From positions 147,661,140 to 147,725,139 of the forward strand of contig CM043955.1 of the NCBI GenBank assembly GCA_014529385.2: 64,000 bases of DNA, in the 5' to 3' direction. The notes beneath the pieces are model-generated. The model did no database searches. It worked only from the letters and a program-made list of their open reading frames with translations, and had not been told where the DNA came from. The stretch comes from Adiantum capillus-veneris (taxonomy: Eukaryota; Streptophyta; Polypodiopsida; Polypodiales; Pteridaceae). Shown here one piece after another: positions 20,861-34,602 of the stretch; position 1 is the stretch's first letter, and each line of letters begins with the position of its first letter. The position numbers and the translations under genes are program-made.

Positions 20861-23760
20861 GCTAATTAAACTTATGTATAGATTACTTTGTGCTTTGGTA
20901 CCCTCAAGAACCTCAGTCGTAGTGAGTTTTCTTTTTTCACATAGAGCTTGTTGTAGATATTTGCCACATAGCTTCTTACAGACCTTTGTAATGGTGAAAA
21001 GAGGTACATTAACTTCTCAAACCATGCAAGCAGTCATCAACAAGATGAATCTACAAAATGATGAGTTATAGAAGGTCTTAGTACTAGTAGAGCTACAATG
21101 AACAATTCCACATCAGAATATCAGAAAATACGTGTTCCAAAAGAGAAAGAGAGAATTGTTGCAGATTTTGAGGCATGTATGTGGTAATAGAAGCTACCAG
21201 GTTAACATTCAATGATACCATTATCCAGTAGTTCATCAATACTCTTGACTCGAACACAAACTTAGTCATCATCAATGGAAGGAATCTTCATATGATTGCT
21301 GTGTCTATTTTCCGCATTTTCAGGTTACTGTTTGATGTGAAACCCCATCCATGCACAATAGACACCATCAACAGTTTACTGAATGAAATTGCTTAGAGAA
21401 GGAAGAAACGCAAGGATGGGGGACATGACATCCCAATGTCAGCACTTGAGAACAAAGCAGTGTACAAGTTCATGGTAGAACCAATGAATCTTAAAAACAA
21501 CTTGACATATGTACCTAAAAACTTTTTTAGTACGCTTCTGGTCGGGACTAAAAACAGGGTAAAAGCATGTTAACATGACATGCTTTTTGTGCTAGTTAGC
21601 ATATTCAAATTAGCACATCTAACAAAACTTGGACGCACTGTAAAATTTTTACAAATAATATATGAAGGAAGTACATAAGGTTTTGAAGCAGTCTACCTTT
21701 GACAAGTACATATAGCAATCCCTAGTGGATAAATCTAATACGAAAGGCAACCTCACTTTGGATTTTGAAGATTTGCAAAACCTAGTGAATACAATAAAAG
21801 AAGATCTGGAAAAGAAGACGTTATTGTACACTGGCACCTTATCCAATCAGGCTCTCATTGAGCATCTCATACACGATGTACATGAGGATGAAGAATATGA
21901 ATACAAGGAGCATGATAACTAGGGTGGAGACTTTAGATTAGAAGAATGATGATGACAACCAACCCCCTCCACCTCTTCTAGCTCCAAGTTTGGCAATAGG
22001 GGGAAACCATCTCCGCCCCACATAAGGAGAATCTAAGGGTTCGACGAACTAATCAAATAATCAGGGACAAAATCAAGGTAATCATACCCAAGACCAACCA
22101 GAGGCTACCCTAGAGAAATCACTAGCATGTCAGCAATAGAGCAGGGCACTAATCAAATCCAAAAAAGAGAAGAATTTCTAGATCAAGTTTGATCCAGAGG
22201 TCAACCCAAACCTAGACTATTCTACTCAGTGTCTAAGTCTAAGAAAAAGTCTACCATAGGAGAAGGCCCTCTAGATCCAGAATTTCTTACATGATAATGA
22301 TGTGTATTTGGATCTTGACAGGTTCCAAATGCTTTTTGTGGGGGCAAACAGGATGATTTAACAAAGAAATATCATCAGATATCACAAATAGCCATCCTGT
22401 AGAGTACCCCCACACCCCAATAAAATATTGGCCAAAATTCTTGATACTTAAAGATGATAGGTTGGTGAACTCTCAGTCTCAACAACTGACTACAATGAAT
22501 GTTCAGATCTTGGGTATCCAAATGGAACTAGCCTTCTTATAAATGTATGACGGTCATGCCCTCTTTACAAAAATGTAGACTGTCAGGTAGCTATTGAATC
22601 ACAAGGTGATGATTCTTCCAGAGAATAATGTGTCTAGTAGTAGAGGTCCACACCAAAAATTGGAATGAGCCTCCGAGAATAGAAGACTGCACTGAAGAGC
22701 CTGTTTCAATTGGTTTGTGTCCTACAAAAAATGATGATGCAAGAGAACCAAATTGTTATGAATTACATTGAAGCAGTGCTTGATCCCATGGTGCTTTGCC
22801 AATGAAGGATGATGAACTTCCAAGGTTTTACACAGCCTTACACCCTAAATACAATGAACTAGTTTATCAAAACATATACATCCAAATAGTATATCAGATT
22901 AGAGAGTGGTATGAGCACAGTAAGGCTCTATGAGTAGCCTGAAAGAATGTGTTGAATGACACAAAATAGAAGATGTCACTCTCAAAACTAAAAGATGAGC
23001 TTATTAATTTTAGATGAATGATGATACAGTGGAGAATCCAGATCAATATGTTGATATAGTATACCAATGAGCTACTACAACTATAAGTGGAAGCTTTGAA
23101 GATCCCTGAGAAAGATCTTGCCAACAAAATAGACTCTGAACCCAATTTCAAAGAGACGGCTGAAATTGTTTATGAGGCTTGGATCAAGGCTAACTAGCCA
23201 GATCTAGTTGTTTGGATTTACATGATGTCAATCTATCACAAGTTGGCTAGAGCCATTGGCTAGTGCCAGATTGATCAGAGAAAAGAAGAGGCTTTATGAT
23301 CTTGACACAAAGACTTGGAACGCACTGGCAACCTACAAAGTTGATATGATGACGAACCACACATGGGGAGATAGAGTAGGAGGCCATTTATAGAATCGTC
23401 CAGAAGGAGAACACCTGCTCTAGTGTTCTAGAAAGTGTTCAACAAGGAACACTTCAGATTCCATGCCAAACAGTTCTAAAGATGACTCTGAAGAGAGCTC
23501 TAGATAAACAAAAGCGCAAACATTGATATCAATGTGCTATTTGGAGTTTTGGAAATACACCAAAATTCAAAGAAAGGAAAGGAGGATGTAGATGGTGGGA
23601 ATTGGCCTTATACATGCACTTGCACATAGTCAGATCTAGTATTCTCTAGCAATAATTATTGTAGTAAACATAACAGTGTACAGTCGATAAGAACCCAATT
23701 TGGGCACCTAGAGATAGGACCCGGTACTTCATTTTAAGTGTCGATCATTCCAAGAGCTAC
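20861..23760. other. Decayed region, unassigned
   Basis: No gene can be supported. Between about 21400 and 23600 the plus strand has many short reading stretches with protein-like composition broken by frequent stops; one 65-codon stretch (21725-21922) is acidic at its C-terminus. These may be remains of an old element, but I saw no RT, protease or integrase motif. Confidence 0.5.
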
Positions 23761-23770
23761 CTTGAGTCTT

Positions 23771-23990
23771 TGTAATCACTGAGCTATTGCTCCTTTTGTC
23801 ATCCAACTCTATTGTAATGAGCACTCAGTGCCAGCTATACTTTCCTTTCATAATGTGAATACATCAGCTCCAGTGCTTTGTAATCATTGAGCTATTGATC
23901 CTTTTTTCATCCATGTCTATCATAATGTACACTCAGTGCTAGCTATACTTTTGTTTTATTGTGAATGCATCAGCTCCTATACTTTGTGCC
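23771..23990. repeat. Tandem duplication, about 109-bp period
   Basis: Two units start at about 23771 and 23880 and share TGTAATCA-TGAGCTATTG, CACTCAGTG and CTAGCTATACTTT blocks. They differ by scattered substitutions. Confidence 0.85.
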
Positions 23991-23999
23991 TACTGTCCG

Positions 24000-25369
24000 A
24001 CTTTGTACTTTGAGTTGATTATATTTGATTTCTGGTGTTCATCTGAAGTCTAATTTGTTTCCCCTCTATCTGATTTGTTATTTGACTCTAAATCTCCAAC
24101 TTGGAATAGCTATCAAAAGTGACAGCTCATTCCAGTATCTCCATAAGATGATTTTTTATGTGGCTTCTTATCAAGTTTATGCAACCTTTTGCACAAATTA
24201 GGCATGCAATAATACTTGGAACTATCCTCTAGGAAAAAATCATCACAAAGATATGGGCATTCTACTGCACAATGATCATCCTCCAAACCCAAAGAACCTT
24301 TCTTCTTTTAGATCATTATTGTAATCACTATTTTAAAATATTGTATTCATGGTAAGCTTTTGGTTAGTGTACCATACCAACTCAAGACCAAATAATGTCA
24401 TGGCATGAAGAGATATGGATGCTTTACCAAGTTCCACACCATGCGTACTAAAAGGTTGCTTTAACTTGATCATGGCATTTCAATTTAGTGATGATTATAT
24501 GGCCCAAGAATAAAGTTGTAGAATATCTAGATATTAAAAAATCTAGAATTTCTCTATCAAATGGACATAGAGGAAAAGTCGGGTAGATAGCTTCTTAATT
24601 ACTAATTGTGGAAATTTCAAGTTAGGAAAAATTTGGCTTAGAAATTTTCAAACTCCCCCATGTCTTGACTCTTTAGGTCACATCCTCAGCAACATTAAAT
24701 GAATTTCCTCCTCTTTTGAGAATTAGCAAAGACTTCATTTCTCTAATTCAAATTCCCGGCCAACTGGCCCTATTGATAACGTAATGGTTGTTCCCTATTC
24801 AAATTTGGAACATGACAATAATTGTGTTGATGCAACTAAAATTTTTATTTTGCTTCCCTCACCTACATGTGAGGCAAGAGTAGTCACATGTAAGGGTTCT
24901 TCAATTTCTATAAAAATCCCTTAAAGAATGTGGCACAAAATAATATAGACACTCTAAATTTCCTTTGTTGTCACCTCCACACAAAAAGTGACTAATTCCT
25001 TGAATCCCATCAAGAGGCCATTTCAAAAATGATTCTATGTACTAGCTATGTTTATCCTCTGCTATCTTTCACTATTAAAATTTGCCTAGCCACTTGTCCA
25101 TATTCACTCATTCAATCCTCCCATGGACAAGAACATGAGTTTAGAGGAGGATCACCAAAGTGTTAGGGGAATATCTGGCACCCTAATTTCCTATCTCTAG
25201 ACTTATCCTCTACAAAATGTACAGACTTTTCCTCTAGGAAACAACAACACACATAATCATAGAGCATGATGTCAGCCTTGAAATTTACACAACTTCTTGA
25301 GGAATTTTCCTTTTCCAAAAAGCTCAAAAGTCTAACTTTTTTTCAAGTAGCTAGTGCATATCTCAAAAC
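24000..25369. other. Decayed E6 pol region
   Basis: No open gene. On the minus strand the sequence follows the E6 protease and is presumably decayed copia pol, but motifs are too eroded to place. Confidence 0.35.
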
Positions 25370-26580
25370 CATTCTCCATGGTTGGTCATGTGAATTGATG
25401 CACTCAAATCCACATACCATAAATTATCCATAGTGTTCAATATACATTGCATAACAGACAATCTATTTGGCTCATGCATATCTCTCCTAGTACCTACAAA
25501 GCTGTTTTGTTGACTTCTTTGTGGATAGTCATAGGCTCAAAGTGGTCTTGATTCTAGCATCCCCTACCATTATTCTACCTTGGGCGTTCCACTTTTCAAA
25601 AGTACCTATAATATGTGCGTTCAAGAGATATTCTAAGAACCCTCTATGCACACACTTCACCAAGAACTAAAAGACCCCTTTTCTTGCATAAGCCTGCAAA
25701 CTTCTAAACCTTTCATTTTTAAACCCCGCTTGTACATGTATTCTGTAACTTTTTGAAATATGAAAACCACCTCTAAGTGAACTCATGTGCTCCACTTACA
25801 TATTTTGAGGTTTTTCTTTGAAAGATTCCACAACCTCTTTGACCACCCTTGCCTCAAAAGTTTACTCTACCACTTCTACTCTACCTTTGATTTTCAAACA
25901 TACACTAATTTTCTTGATTCTGATTTCCACAACAACGGCCACCTCCTGGACCTACACCATGTTCTCTACCTCGTCCTTTGTTTGTTGTTGTAGAAGAACT
26001 TTTCAAAATTGCCTGTATTTTGGGAAAATAAATCTACACTAATGTTCTTATCTTCCACAATTAGCAATGAACAAGATCTATAAAACATGAAATGTTTCCT
26101 AAGTATAAATAGCGTACTTGAAATACTTGTACATAGGCCCTAAACTATGCAACCATGCTTCCACCAATAATAATCATCAACCATAATACCAATCAATGCA
26201 AGGGATTCACATACGTCCTTTATCTTAAAGATATAATTAACCATTGAAAATACCATCTTCTTCACAGTGTTGAGCTCAATCTTCAAGTCTTGGCTTCCTT
26301 GCCTTATTATTGTTCATATCTAGTGTGATCAAATTATTCCATGCCTATTTAGGAGAATTGGCATCATGTATATGCCCAATCATGGTATTATCCACAGTAA
26401 TAGATAACTAGTACTACCCTTACGTGCTCCTTGATTCCAATCCTTGAATGCCTTCACTTTTGAGGGGCAGTATTCTCCACCTAACATTGGTGCATCTTCA
26501 TGTTCACCTTCAATGTTTTCTCAATAACCTTTAACCATTAGAAAATTGGTCATTTTGGACGTCTTAGCATGGAATTTGTT
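25370..26580 (-). pseudogene. E6 copia gag and protease remnants
   Basis: Through many stops the minus strand keeps a copia Gag block (about 26380-26070: IGHIHDANSPK, AWNNLITLDMNNNKARK, NYIFKIKDVCESLALIGIMVDD), which matches the UBN2/Retrotran_gag_2 pattern. A basic Gly-Arg stretch follows near 25990-25930. At about 25440-25375 comes MDNLWYVDLSASIHMTNHGE, a copia protease active-site line in which DSGAS has become DLSAS. The order and orientation agree with the primer-binding-like site at 27070-27080. Heavily decayed. Confidence 0.68.
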
Positions 26581-26581
26581 C

Positions 26582-26692
26582 TTGTCCAGCTTCTCGCATT
26601 GACAACACCATTTATTCCATCATTTTTAGATATGTTTGCAGAACATCAAAATGATGGAATAAATGGTGTTGTCAATGCGAGATGTTGGACAA
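26582..26692. repeat. Long hairpin: 35-bp perfect inverted repeat
   Basis: The arms 26592-26626 and 26648-26682 are exact reverse complements (core GACAACACCATTTATTCCAT), with a 21-base loop. Allowing two mismatches, the stem extends to 45 bp (26582-26626 / 26648-26692). It lies at the 5' edge of the E6 gag region. Confidence 0.93.
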
Positions 26693-27069
26693 CAAACCAA
26701 AACTATTCTAGATCTATCACAAACTATGACCAAAATATGCATACATGCACCCAATACAACACACTACACTGCTATACAATAGTTGTGAAAATTGAAACAC
26801 CAACCGAGCTTCTTGCTATACCAAAATGGGAGATTTGAAAAAACATGAACCTTTGTGTTCTTGCCTGCAAATGAGCTATAACTCTAGAGGTGAAGGCCAA
26901 ATCATGTCAAAAATTTAATATCTGACTGCAAAATTTCAGTCCTAAGTAGTCTAAAGGTAGTACAAAATTTTGAGATGCATGATATCCCACAAAAGTTGCC
27001 AAAATCGGAGATTGTTATCAATGTCTCTCAAAAATTAAAAATTCGTAAATTTGAGTGTAGCCAGAACCA

Positions 27070-27081
27070 AGCTCTGATACT
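27070..27081 (-). promoter_or_regulatory. Primer-binding site and LTR edge of E6
   Basis: The minus strand reads GTATCAGAGC after an LTR-like end TTGACACA (27081). It matches ten of the twelve bases of the initiator-Met site. The E6 5' LTR would extend to the right of 27081; its outer end was not found. Confidence 0.6.
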
Positions 27082-27442
27082 GTGTCAAGAGATAAAGTAG
27101 GAGAGAGAAAGTGAGCTCTAACATACACATAAACACGCAACCAAGAGAGCACACAATGGAGGTGGAGGCACAAAGCTACTTATTCTTCTTCATTACTCAA
27201 AATTATGATAAGTTCTACCAAACACAAGCGGTACAGCACAATAAGAACTATGTACAATGGTCAATGTGTAGGTGAAAGTGAGTTATCTAGAAAGATATGT
27301 AGCCATCACTCTTGGTAGGTAGACCTCATTGTCCAATTGTAGTACCATTGGTGATGATCCTCATGCGAGTGATAATGTAGCCAAGAAGTCATCCAAGCAT
27401 ACCATGTGTTGAGCTTGATGTCTTGATAGACATTTCCCAACT

Positions 27443-27757
27443 CTTGACTTTGTGATTCATTATTTGAGGTTAAATTCTCCATCAAGTACTCATAGCCAAT
27501 ATTAAATTTTGGTTTATTAATTTAAAAACTAAAGGAGAATAACAAAATCCAAGAGAAAAATAGAAAACACACACCAAACAATCACAAACCATCCCCTATT
27601 CTTCTTGACTTTGTGATTCGTCATTTGAAGTTTGATTCTCCATCAAGCACTCACAGCCAATATTAAATTTTAATTTATTAATTTTAAACTAAAGAAAAAT
27701 AACAAAATCCAGGAGAAAAATAGAAAACACGCACCAAAAAATCACAAACTATCCTAA
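27443..27757. repeat. Tandem duplication, 161-bp period
   Basis: Two units begin with CTTGACTTTGTGATTC at 27443 and 27604. They share the block AGCCAATATTAAATTTT and the AT-rich tail ending in ATCACAAAC-AT-CC. Identity is high, with small indels. Confidence 0.9.
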
Positions 27758-28059
27758 AACTGGTATGTGATCATGCTTTTGGTGGATTGCATCATGTTTA
27801 CACTATTTAGTTAAAAATAGCCAAAAATAAATACTATATACATATTTACACTCACACCTAGGGCTCATCTCTCTCATGTTTCCCCAGATCTCAATATTGG
27901 AGCTAATCTCATGGGAGCAAATGCAAAAAGTTTTGGAAAAACTTGAAGGAAAACAAAAGAATTTGTAGTTTGAGCTCTAAAGAAATGCCCATATCTCTCT
28001 TTTCTTGACCTAGCTTGGATTTGCATTCAAAATGCTTCCTCCCTCTAGGTGCCTACAAA

Positions 28060-29130
28060 TTATCCATATTTTCTTTAAATTTAAATATATACACATGCTC
28101 TGTTTGTATATTAGAAAAAGCTTTGGCTCTATGAAGTGCCATAGTACCTTCATGTACACATTGGAGGAGTTTGCTTATAATTATGCACATAATTTTAGAA
28201 TGCAATGAATTAAGTCTCTTACTACCAAGTATGTACTTTTGACACAAATAAGCAAAAGCATGCACTATACTAGACCCGGGTACACACATGGACTATGGTG
28301 GCTATTTATTGATGCCAAACAAATCCAAAGTTATAGTCATTCAGTGTAGGAATAAAACAAGTCATCTCATATTAAATAACATGTCAAAAAATCATCAATA
28401 TTCTAAAAATGGGTACTGTAATAGTCCTTAAATCATCCAAAGTATAAGCATATTTAGGCTTAAGAAATGCCTCCAAACATAGAATCCATAGAAGATATTC
28501 CACAAGTATGAGTATTTCATTGAGGATTCTACTTTGAAAACCTTGATCTAGGCAACTTTTTACTAATATAAAAAATAGAATATATTGTTCACATGTTAAA
28601 GATGCATACTATCTTTATAGATTAGAAAACTCCTAAGCTCTTCATGGCTCTACGAAGAGCTGTAGTGCCTACATGTAAAAAATGTAAAGGAGCTTGCTAA
28701 TAACTATATGCAAATAACTAAAGAATACAATGAATTGAGTGTCTTAATGTCAAATAGTACTTTTGATCTTGAAGAGAAACAATGTATTCTTGCACTATGG
28801 TAGATCCCGGGTACATATGGACTATGGTGGCTACCTATTGATGACAAACAAAACAAAAGTTGTAGCATCATTCGGTGCATGTGTAAAAAAAGTCATCTTG
28901 TATTAAATAACATGTCAAAACACTTGTATTAAATAACATGTCAAAACAAATCATTCAAAGTCCCAAAATGGATCTATCATTAAGTAGGCAATAGTCATTA
29001 AATAGTCCAAAAAAGCATATTTAAGCTTAAGAAACACCTCAAAACATTGTCAATCTCCATACAATAAATTCATCAAGTATGATATGTCATGGTGAAGATT
29101 CTATTTTGAAAAACTAGATCCAGTCATTGC
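28060..29130. repeat. Direct repeat, about 530-bp period
   Basis: Two diverged units can be aligned through ACCCGGGTACA (about 28274 and 28805), GGACTATGGTGGCTA, TATTAAATAACATGTCAAAA and CATATTTA-GCTTAAGAAA. Inside the second unit a 26-bp segment is itself duplicated at about 28895-28946. No coding signal. Confidence 0.85.
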
Positions 29131-30069
<939 letters not shown>

Positions 30070-30473
30070 GGGTGGTACCCATGTGAATAATAGTGGTGTA
30101 GGTAATTAAAATAAGCGGTACCCAATCTAATTTCTTTGGAAAAATATAAAGTTAAACAATGATCCTAAACAATCAATCTCGTAATACATCATTCAATAAA
30201 AGCTTAAATTATTGTGTACACTTACAACCATGGACTTCAGTAGTAGCCAAACAAACACACTCTCCTAAAAATGAATTGAGAAACCTTTCAAGACAGGGCT
30301 ATCATTCATTCAAAAGATGATAGCTAGCATTTACTTATAATAAGTACCCACACAGTCCTATATATGGTGCTTTCGTTTTTCTCTTACTTTGTATAGACCT
30401 TGTTATCTCACTTTCACTAGTGCTTCCATGTTCCTCCCATTGTGTATTTTCGATGTGATCTTACTTTCAATAG

Positions 30474-30950
30474 GTGGACATGGTTGACAACAAGATTCTA
30501 GCTATAATAGAGGGCGAGAAGGGTTTTGAAATCCAAATGACTTGTATCCATGGGATCACCATTCTCTCAACTTCCTTCCTATCATCCTATTTTAATTTTA
30601 AAGAAGATACTTTGAATATGCATCAATTTGTAGATGCTAGGGGCCAAGGCCTTCTCTTTGAGATTTCAAGCACTACAAGACAAGTTGGATAGGAGTACAT
30701 CTTGGATGTCCAATTTGGAAAAAGGTTCATTACTTCAAGGGATAGTAGTATTTTTCCAAGTACCCAACAATCTCCGTATGCAAAGAGTGTTGTTCACTTG
30801 ATATCTGGACTACCTACTAACAATGCACTTACTGTTGCATACAAATTGGTTATCTCAATCAAACAAGTTACTAAAGTCCCCAAGAGATATAAGTTATATC
30901 ATGGGGATGCTCTGTGGGAAAACATTCATATTCTCAAAGTAAGATCATAG
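30474..30950 (+). pseudogene. Unrecognised ORF with one in-frame stop
   Basis: One reading frame stays open for about 159 codons apart from a single TAG at 30690-30692. It starts MDMVDNKILAIIEGEKGF and ends in a basic stretch (QVTKVPKRYKLYHGD). I do not recognise a domain, and no transmembrane or signal segment is obvious. It is as likely a chance frame or an element remnant as a host gene. The surrounding sequence has no clear LTR or intron signals. Confidence 0.25.
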
Positions 30951-31168
30951 ATCTTAAAAATGATATTGCTACTTAAATTAGTATCCCTAGTGTCGCTAGG
31001 GTTGCTCATGAGAACGGTTGTTATGAATTAAGAGACTAAAATAATCATTTTGAATTATGTGCATGACTATAGTGTTTTTATGTGTACTTCTATAAAGAAA
31101 TAAGCTCGGCACAGCCTATAATCTCCTTGCTATCTTTCTCTTAAGGAAAACTCCCTCCTTTCATTGTT

Positions 31169-31260
31169 AAATTTTGTTGAATCTAAAAGTAAGTATTAGA
31201 TTCTATGACAAAGTGCAACAAATTTTGTTGAATCTAAAAGTAAGTATTAGATTCTATGAC
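31169..31260. repeat. Exact 41-bp direct repeat, 51-bp period
   Basis: 31169-31209 and 31220-31260 are identical (AAATTTTGTTGAATCTAAAA onward), separated by 10 bases. The absence of differences suggests a recent duplication. Confidence 0.93.
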
Positions 31261-32534
31261 CAAGCAAAGGAGAAGCATTAGCACCATCTTGCTATAGAAG
31301 AATCAAAATCTCAAGTGATGAATTAAAAATACGATTGCAAATAATATGGTTGTATGATGATTGTTTTGAGTACACTTGGTCCAACAAATTTTCATTTATG
31401 GATTGTTGTCTCCATCACCCATAAAATGGGCGGTAGCAAAAAGGGACATCCCTTACCTTCAATGACATCCAAAATATTTTGAGTATAGGAGTGTCTCTTT
31501 ATGGCGGGTTAGAGGAAAAGAGTACAAAAGCATCTTCTAAAAGGGCACACTAACAAAATCTAGACTTGAGTTTAGGGAAATAAAAAATGTTTTCTATAGA
31601 AAGACCATCTATGAAAAGTAAGATGGATGAGGTTCTGCAAACACATGTCATTTTAGAAAAGGGATTTTGTTGAGTTTGTTGTGTGCACATATGGCTCAAG
31701 GAGGAAAGGACTCCCTACAATGTGACAACCTATGTGTTTCCTTCTTGTTCTTGTAAAGATTTTTTTGTAGGTCACACAAATCATAATCATTTTTTTGTAG
31801 GCCCAATAAACACATTTATTGTGTCTTCTTACCTCGTTATTGAACTCAAAAATTAATAAACTTGTTCACCAAGCTTCTTTAAAAAAAGAGGAGCTCCACA
31901 CCATGTTATCTAGAGTGGAAAACCCAACTAGAGTGCATCATACTTTTTAAGCATTGAATTTCAAAATATTCCAAACTAAATATCTGATCATATTTTTTAT
32001 GCTCTGAACTATAAATTTTGAAAAGAGGATTAAACAGCACTACAATAAGAGTATAATGATCTCAATAGATCTTTGTCTATGTTTTCTCATCTTATAAGAA
32101 AAAAACTCTACTCTTTGATAGATATTCTACCAAACGTTGCCTCCATTTGGATACCTAATGTGGCAATGTGGCAAATGATAGTGGAGATACCTAATGGCAT
32201 TGTTCATAACCCTCTACATATCTATCAACATTTGTTTTTATTGATGGCCAATACACCTCCAACCATTTGAGCCTTTTAAAGTCTGATCTTTTGCAAAATG
32301 TCGACTTGTTACTATTTTATGATCTTGTCCCAACAAGTAGAAGTTTTGTTCCTATAGTTTTATAAATAAATGAAATATTCCCTCGAAACTCTTTCTATAC
32401 AACCATCCTGCCAAAAATTGCACATAGAAACTTGCTTTATGACTTCAGGGGTTAGTGAAATTGGAACTTTTATATCAAATGTCTTCATCTTCTCCCAGTT
32501 GTGTATGCATCCTTGCAACCCTAATTCCAACAAT
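31261..32534. other. Upstream of E7, possible 5' LTR at its end
   Basis: No gene. The last 150-200 bases before 32534 contain TTTATAAATAAA-like sequence and should be the E7 5' LTR by position, but they do not resemble the E7 3' LTR at 36525, so the LTR pair cannot be confirmed. Confidence 0.4.
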
Positions 32535-32545
32535 TGGTATCAGAG
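32535..32545 (+). promoter_or_regulatory. Primer-binding site of E7
   Basis: TGGTATCAGAG, matching the initiator-Met site, two bases after CCAACA, a possible LTR end. Confidence 0.8.
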
Positions 32546-32908
32546 TAGGTTTTGTCCTCATAGGGCATGTACTCATAGTCCTCGCTATAGTACCAACACC
32601 CCCCTACTCACCTTCTCTAAATTGGGTGAGCTTTGGTGAGTGTCAATAGGTCAAGTAATACGTTGGGATTTCTCTTAGATCTCGGTGTGCTCAGAATTTT
32701 TATTCGGGCTCATTTCGATCTTTGTTTCCATTACTTTGTAGTACTGTGTAGTCAATTTCTTCCTTTTGGGTAGAATTTTTGTCGTTACATATTTTTGTAG
32801 AATAGGTCTCTTACAATCCGCTTCCGGTTGTGCTACATAGCACATGTTAATGCTACTTTGTTTTTTCCCTTTGAGAGCAGTTTTCACATTGAGTGCAGCC
32901 ACTCACCA

Positions 32909-33960
32909 TGGTTGACAACAACACATATGTTTTCAAGATGTTTATTGTTGAGAAAATTTTGGATGGGGATAACGAACCAATGTGGGTTTGCATGATGATG
33001 CGTATTCTTGTCTCAAAGGTATCATGTTGTGCAAGGCATTGATGTACATATGCCTTCTATGGAAACATGTTGTGTTGAATATGTTGCACGTTCTAGCAGG
33101 TATGTTGCTGCTAGAGTAGTTGTTTTGCCTATGGTTGAGCAATGTTGTTGGGATGTTAGAGATCTGTAGGCTCATGCATTGATTGCATTATCTATGAAGT
33201 GCACTATTACTTCTCACATTTACTCATCAAAATAGGCTTGAGATACTTTGGTTGGTCTTTAAGCAAGTCATAATGAGGCTAGAATTGCATTTTTGTGTAA
33301 AGAGCTAGAGTCAAAGATCATGTAAGAGGAAGATAATATAGACACTTTTCTTGCTAGTATCAAGGATATAAATGACTAAGTCATTTTTGCAAAGGAAGAT
33401 ATTTCTGATAGTTTACTTGTGCAGACTGTTTCTTGTTGGGTTGCCAGACTCTTACCAAACTTTTGCTAGTCGCCTTGGAGACGTATGACCCAAAGGAAAC
33501 CCTCAAGATATCAAATATGATGCATTATGCACATTGCTGCTACAAGACTCACTTTTTCAAGAAAGAACACGACTAAATAGTGTGCAATTGAAGAGTTGTC
33601 TTTTGTTTGCTACTCAAAGAGGAGGTGGTAATAACAATGCAGCCACTTCTTGTAGTTTTTTTGTGAGTAGCAGATCACATGTGTCTAGTGCTTTTACTTG
33701 TAACAAATCACAAATCATCTAGGAATTCGGGTGAAGAAGGGAATAAGAAGATTTTTTGCCATTATTGCAAGGCTAACGATCACTTGATAGAGCAAGGTTT
33801 TAAATTGAAGGCAAAAGAATCCAAGAAGAAAGAGGCAAGGTCTACTACCAGTGTAGCTATTGTAGATTCTTCTATAAATGGAGATTGTGATGTTGATGTA
33901 GATGCAGAGTGGGCATTTAGTGCAGAGTGTACTTATGACCCTTTTGTCCATGTTGTAAGT
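32909..33960 (+). pseudogene. E7 gag
   Basis: It begins MVDNNTYVFKMFIVEKILDG and DNEPMWVCMMMRILVSK, the usual copia Gag start that binds element RNA and forms particles. A later block reads ELESKIM, a stop, then EEDNIDTFLASIKDIND, VIFAKEDISDSLLVQTV, matching UBN2-type Gag. At about 33757-33800 a degenerate knuckle CHYCKANDHLIEQG lacks its last Cys. Many stops and shifts occur before 33680; the last stretch (33679-33978) is open. Confidence 0.8.
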
Positions 33961-33978
33961 ATGTCAGCTGCTACATAG

Positions 33979-34602
33979 TCACATGTTTGGTACTTTGATA
34001 CTGGTGCTACAAAGCACATCACTTTGCATCATGATTTGTTTGCCTCTCTTGAGGCTGTCCCTCATGGAAATATGGTCACTTGTTCTAGCAATGCCTCTTA
34101 TCCAATCAAGGGAGTTGGAAAGATTGTGCTGACTACTACAAATGATAGTTCTTTCACACTTTTTGATGCACTTTCTATTCCAGGGATAAAAAAGAATCTT
34201 TTGTTTGTATCTGCACTTGCAAGGCTTGTTCTTGTCATCAAATTTATGGATGATAGATGTACAGTTCATGATCTCAATTTTGGTGATGAAAGTGTTGCAT
34301 CTGTGGGAAAAAATTTGCAAATGCAATTGTGGATTCAAAAGCCAAACTTTCCATGCACATTTTGGGCATATCTAAATTTTGCCATTTTGCTACATTTGCA
34401 CAATTGTGGTATGGTTGCTTCTTTGCCACCTCTTCAAGCATCTTCTAAGCATGTTTTTGAAGGTTTTATTTTGGGTAAAATACAATGTTCAAACTTTCTA
34501 AAGGATGGTTCGGTAAGGGCTACATGTAGGTTGCAATTATGCATAGTAATGTTTGTGGGCCTATGTAAACCCCATCCTTGGGTAATTACATGTACTTCAT
34601 GA
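33979..34602 (+). pseudogene. E7 protease and pre-integrase region
   Basis: The plus strand, after a TAG, reads SHVWYFDTGATKHITLHHDLF, a copia protease active site with an intact DTG. FDALSIPGIKKNLLFVSALA follows, the conserved segment after the protease. The later part has GFILGKIQCSN, DGSV and VMFVGLCKPHP, where HSDVxGP is expected, so it merges into a damaged integrase start. Open for 192 codons from 34024. Confidence 0.82.

Noticed and set aside
21100..23620. Possible endogenous viral or other element coding region
   Set aside because: Short protein-like stretches occur, but no RT, protease, capsid or movement motif could be recognised, so no assignment is made.
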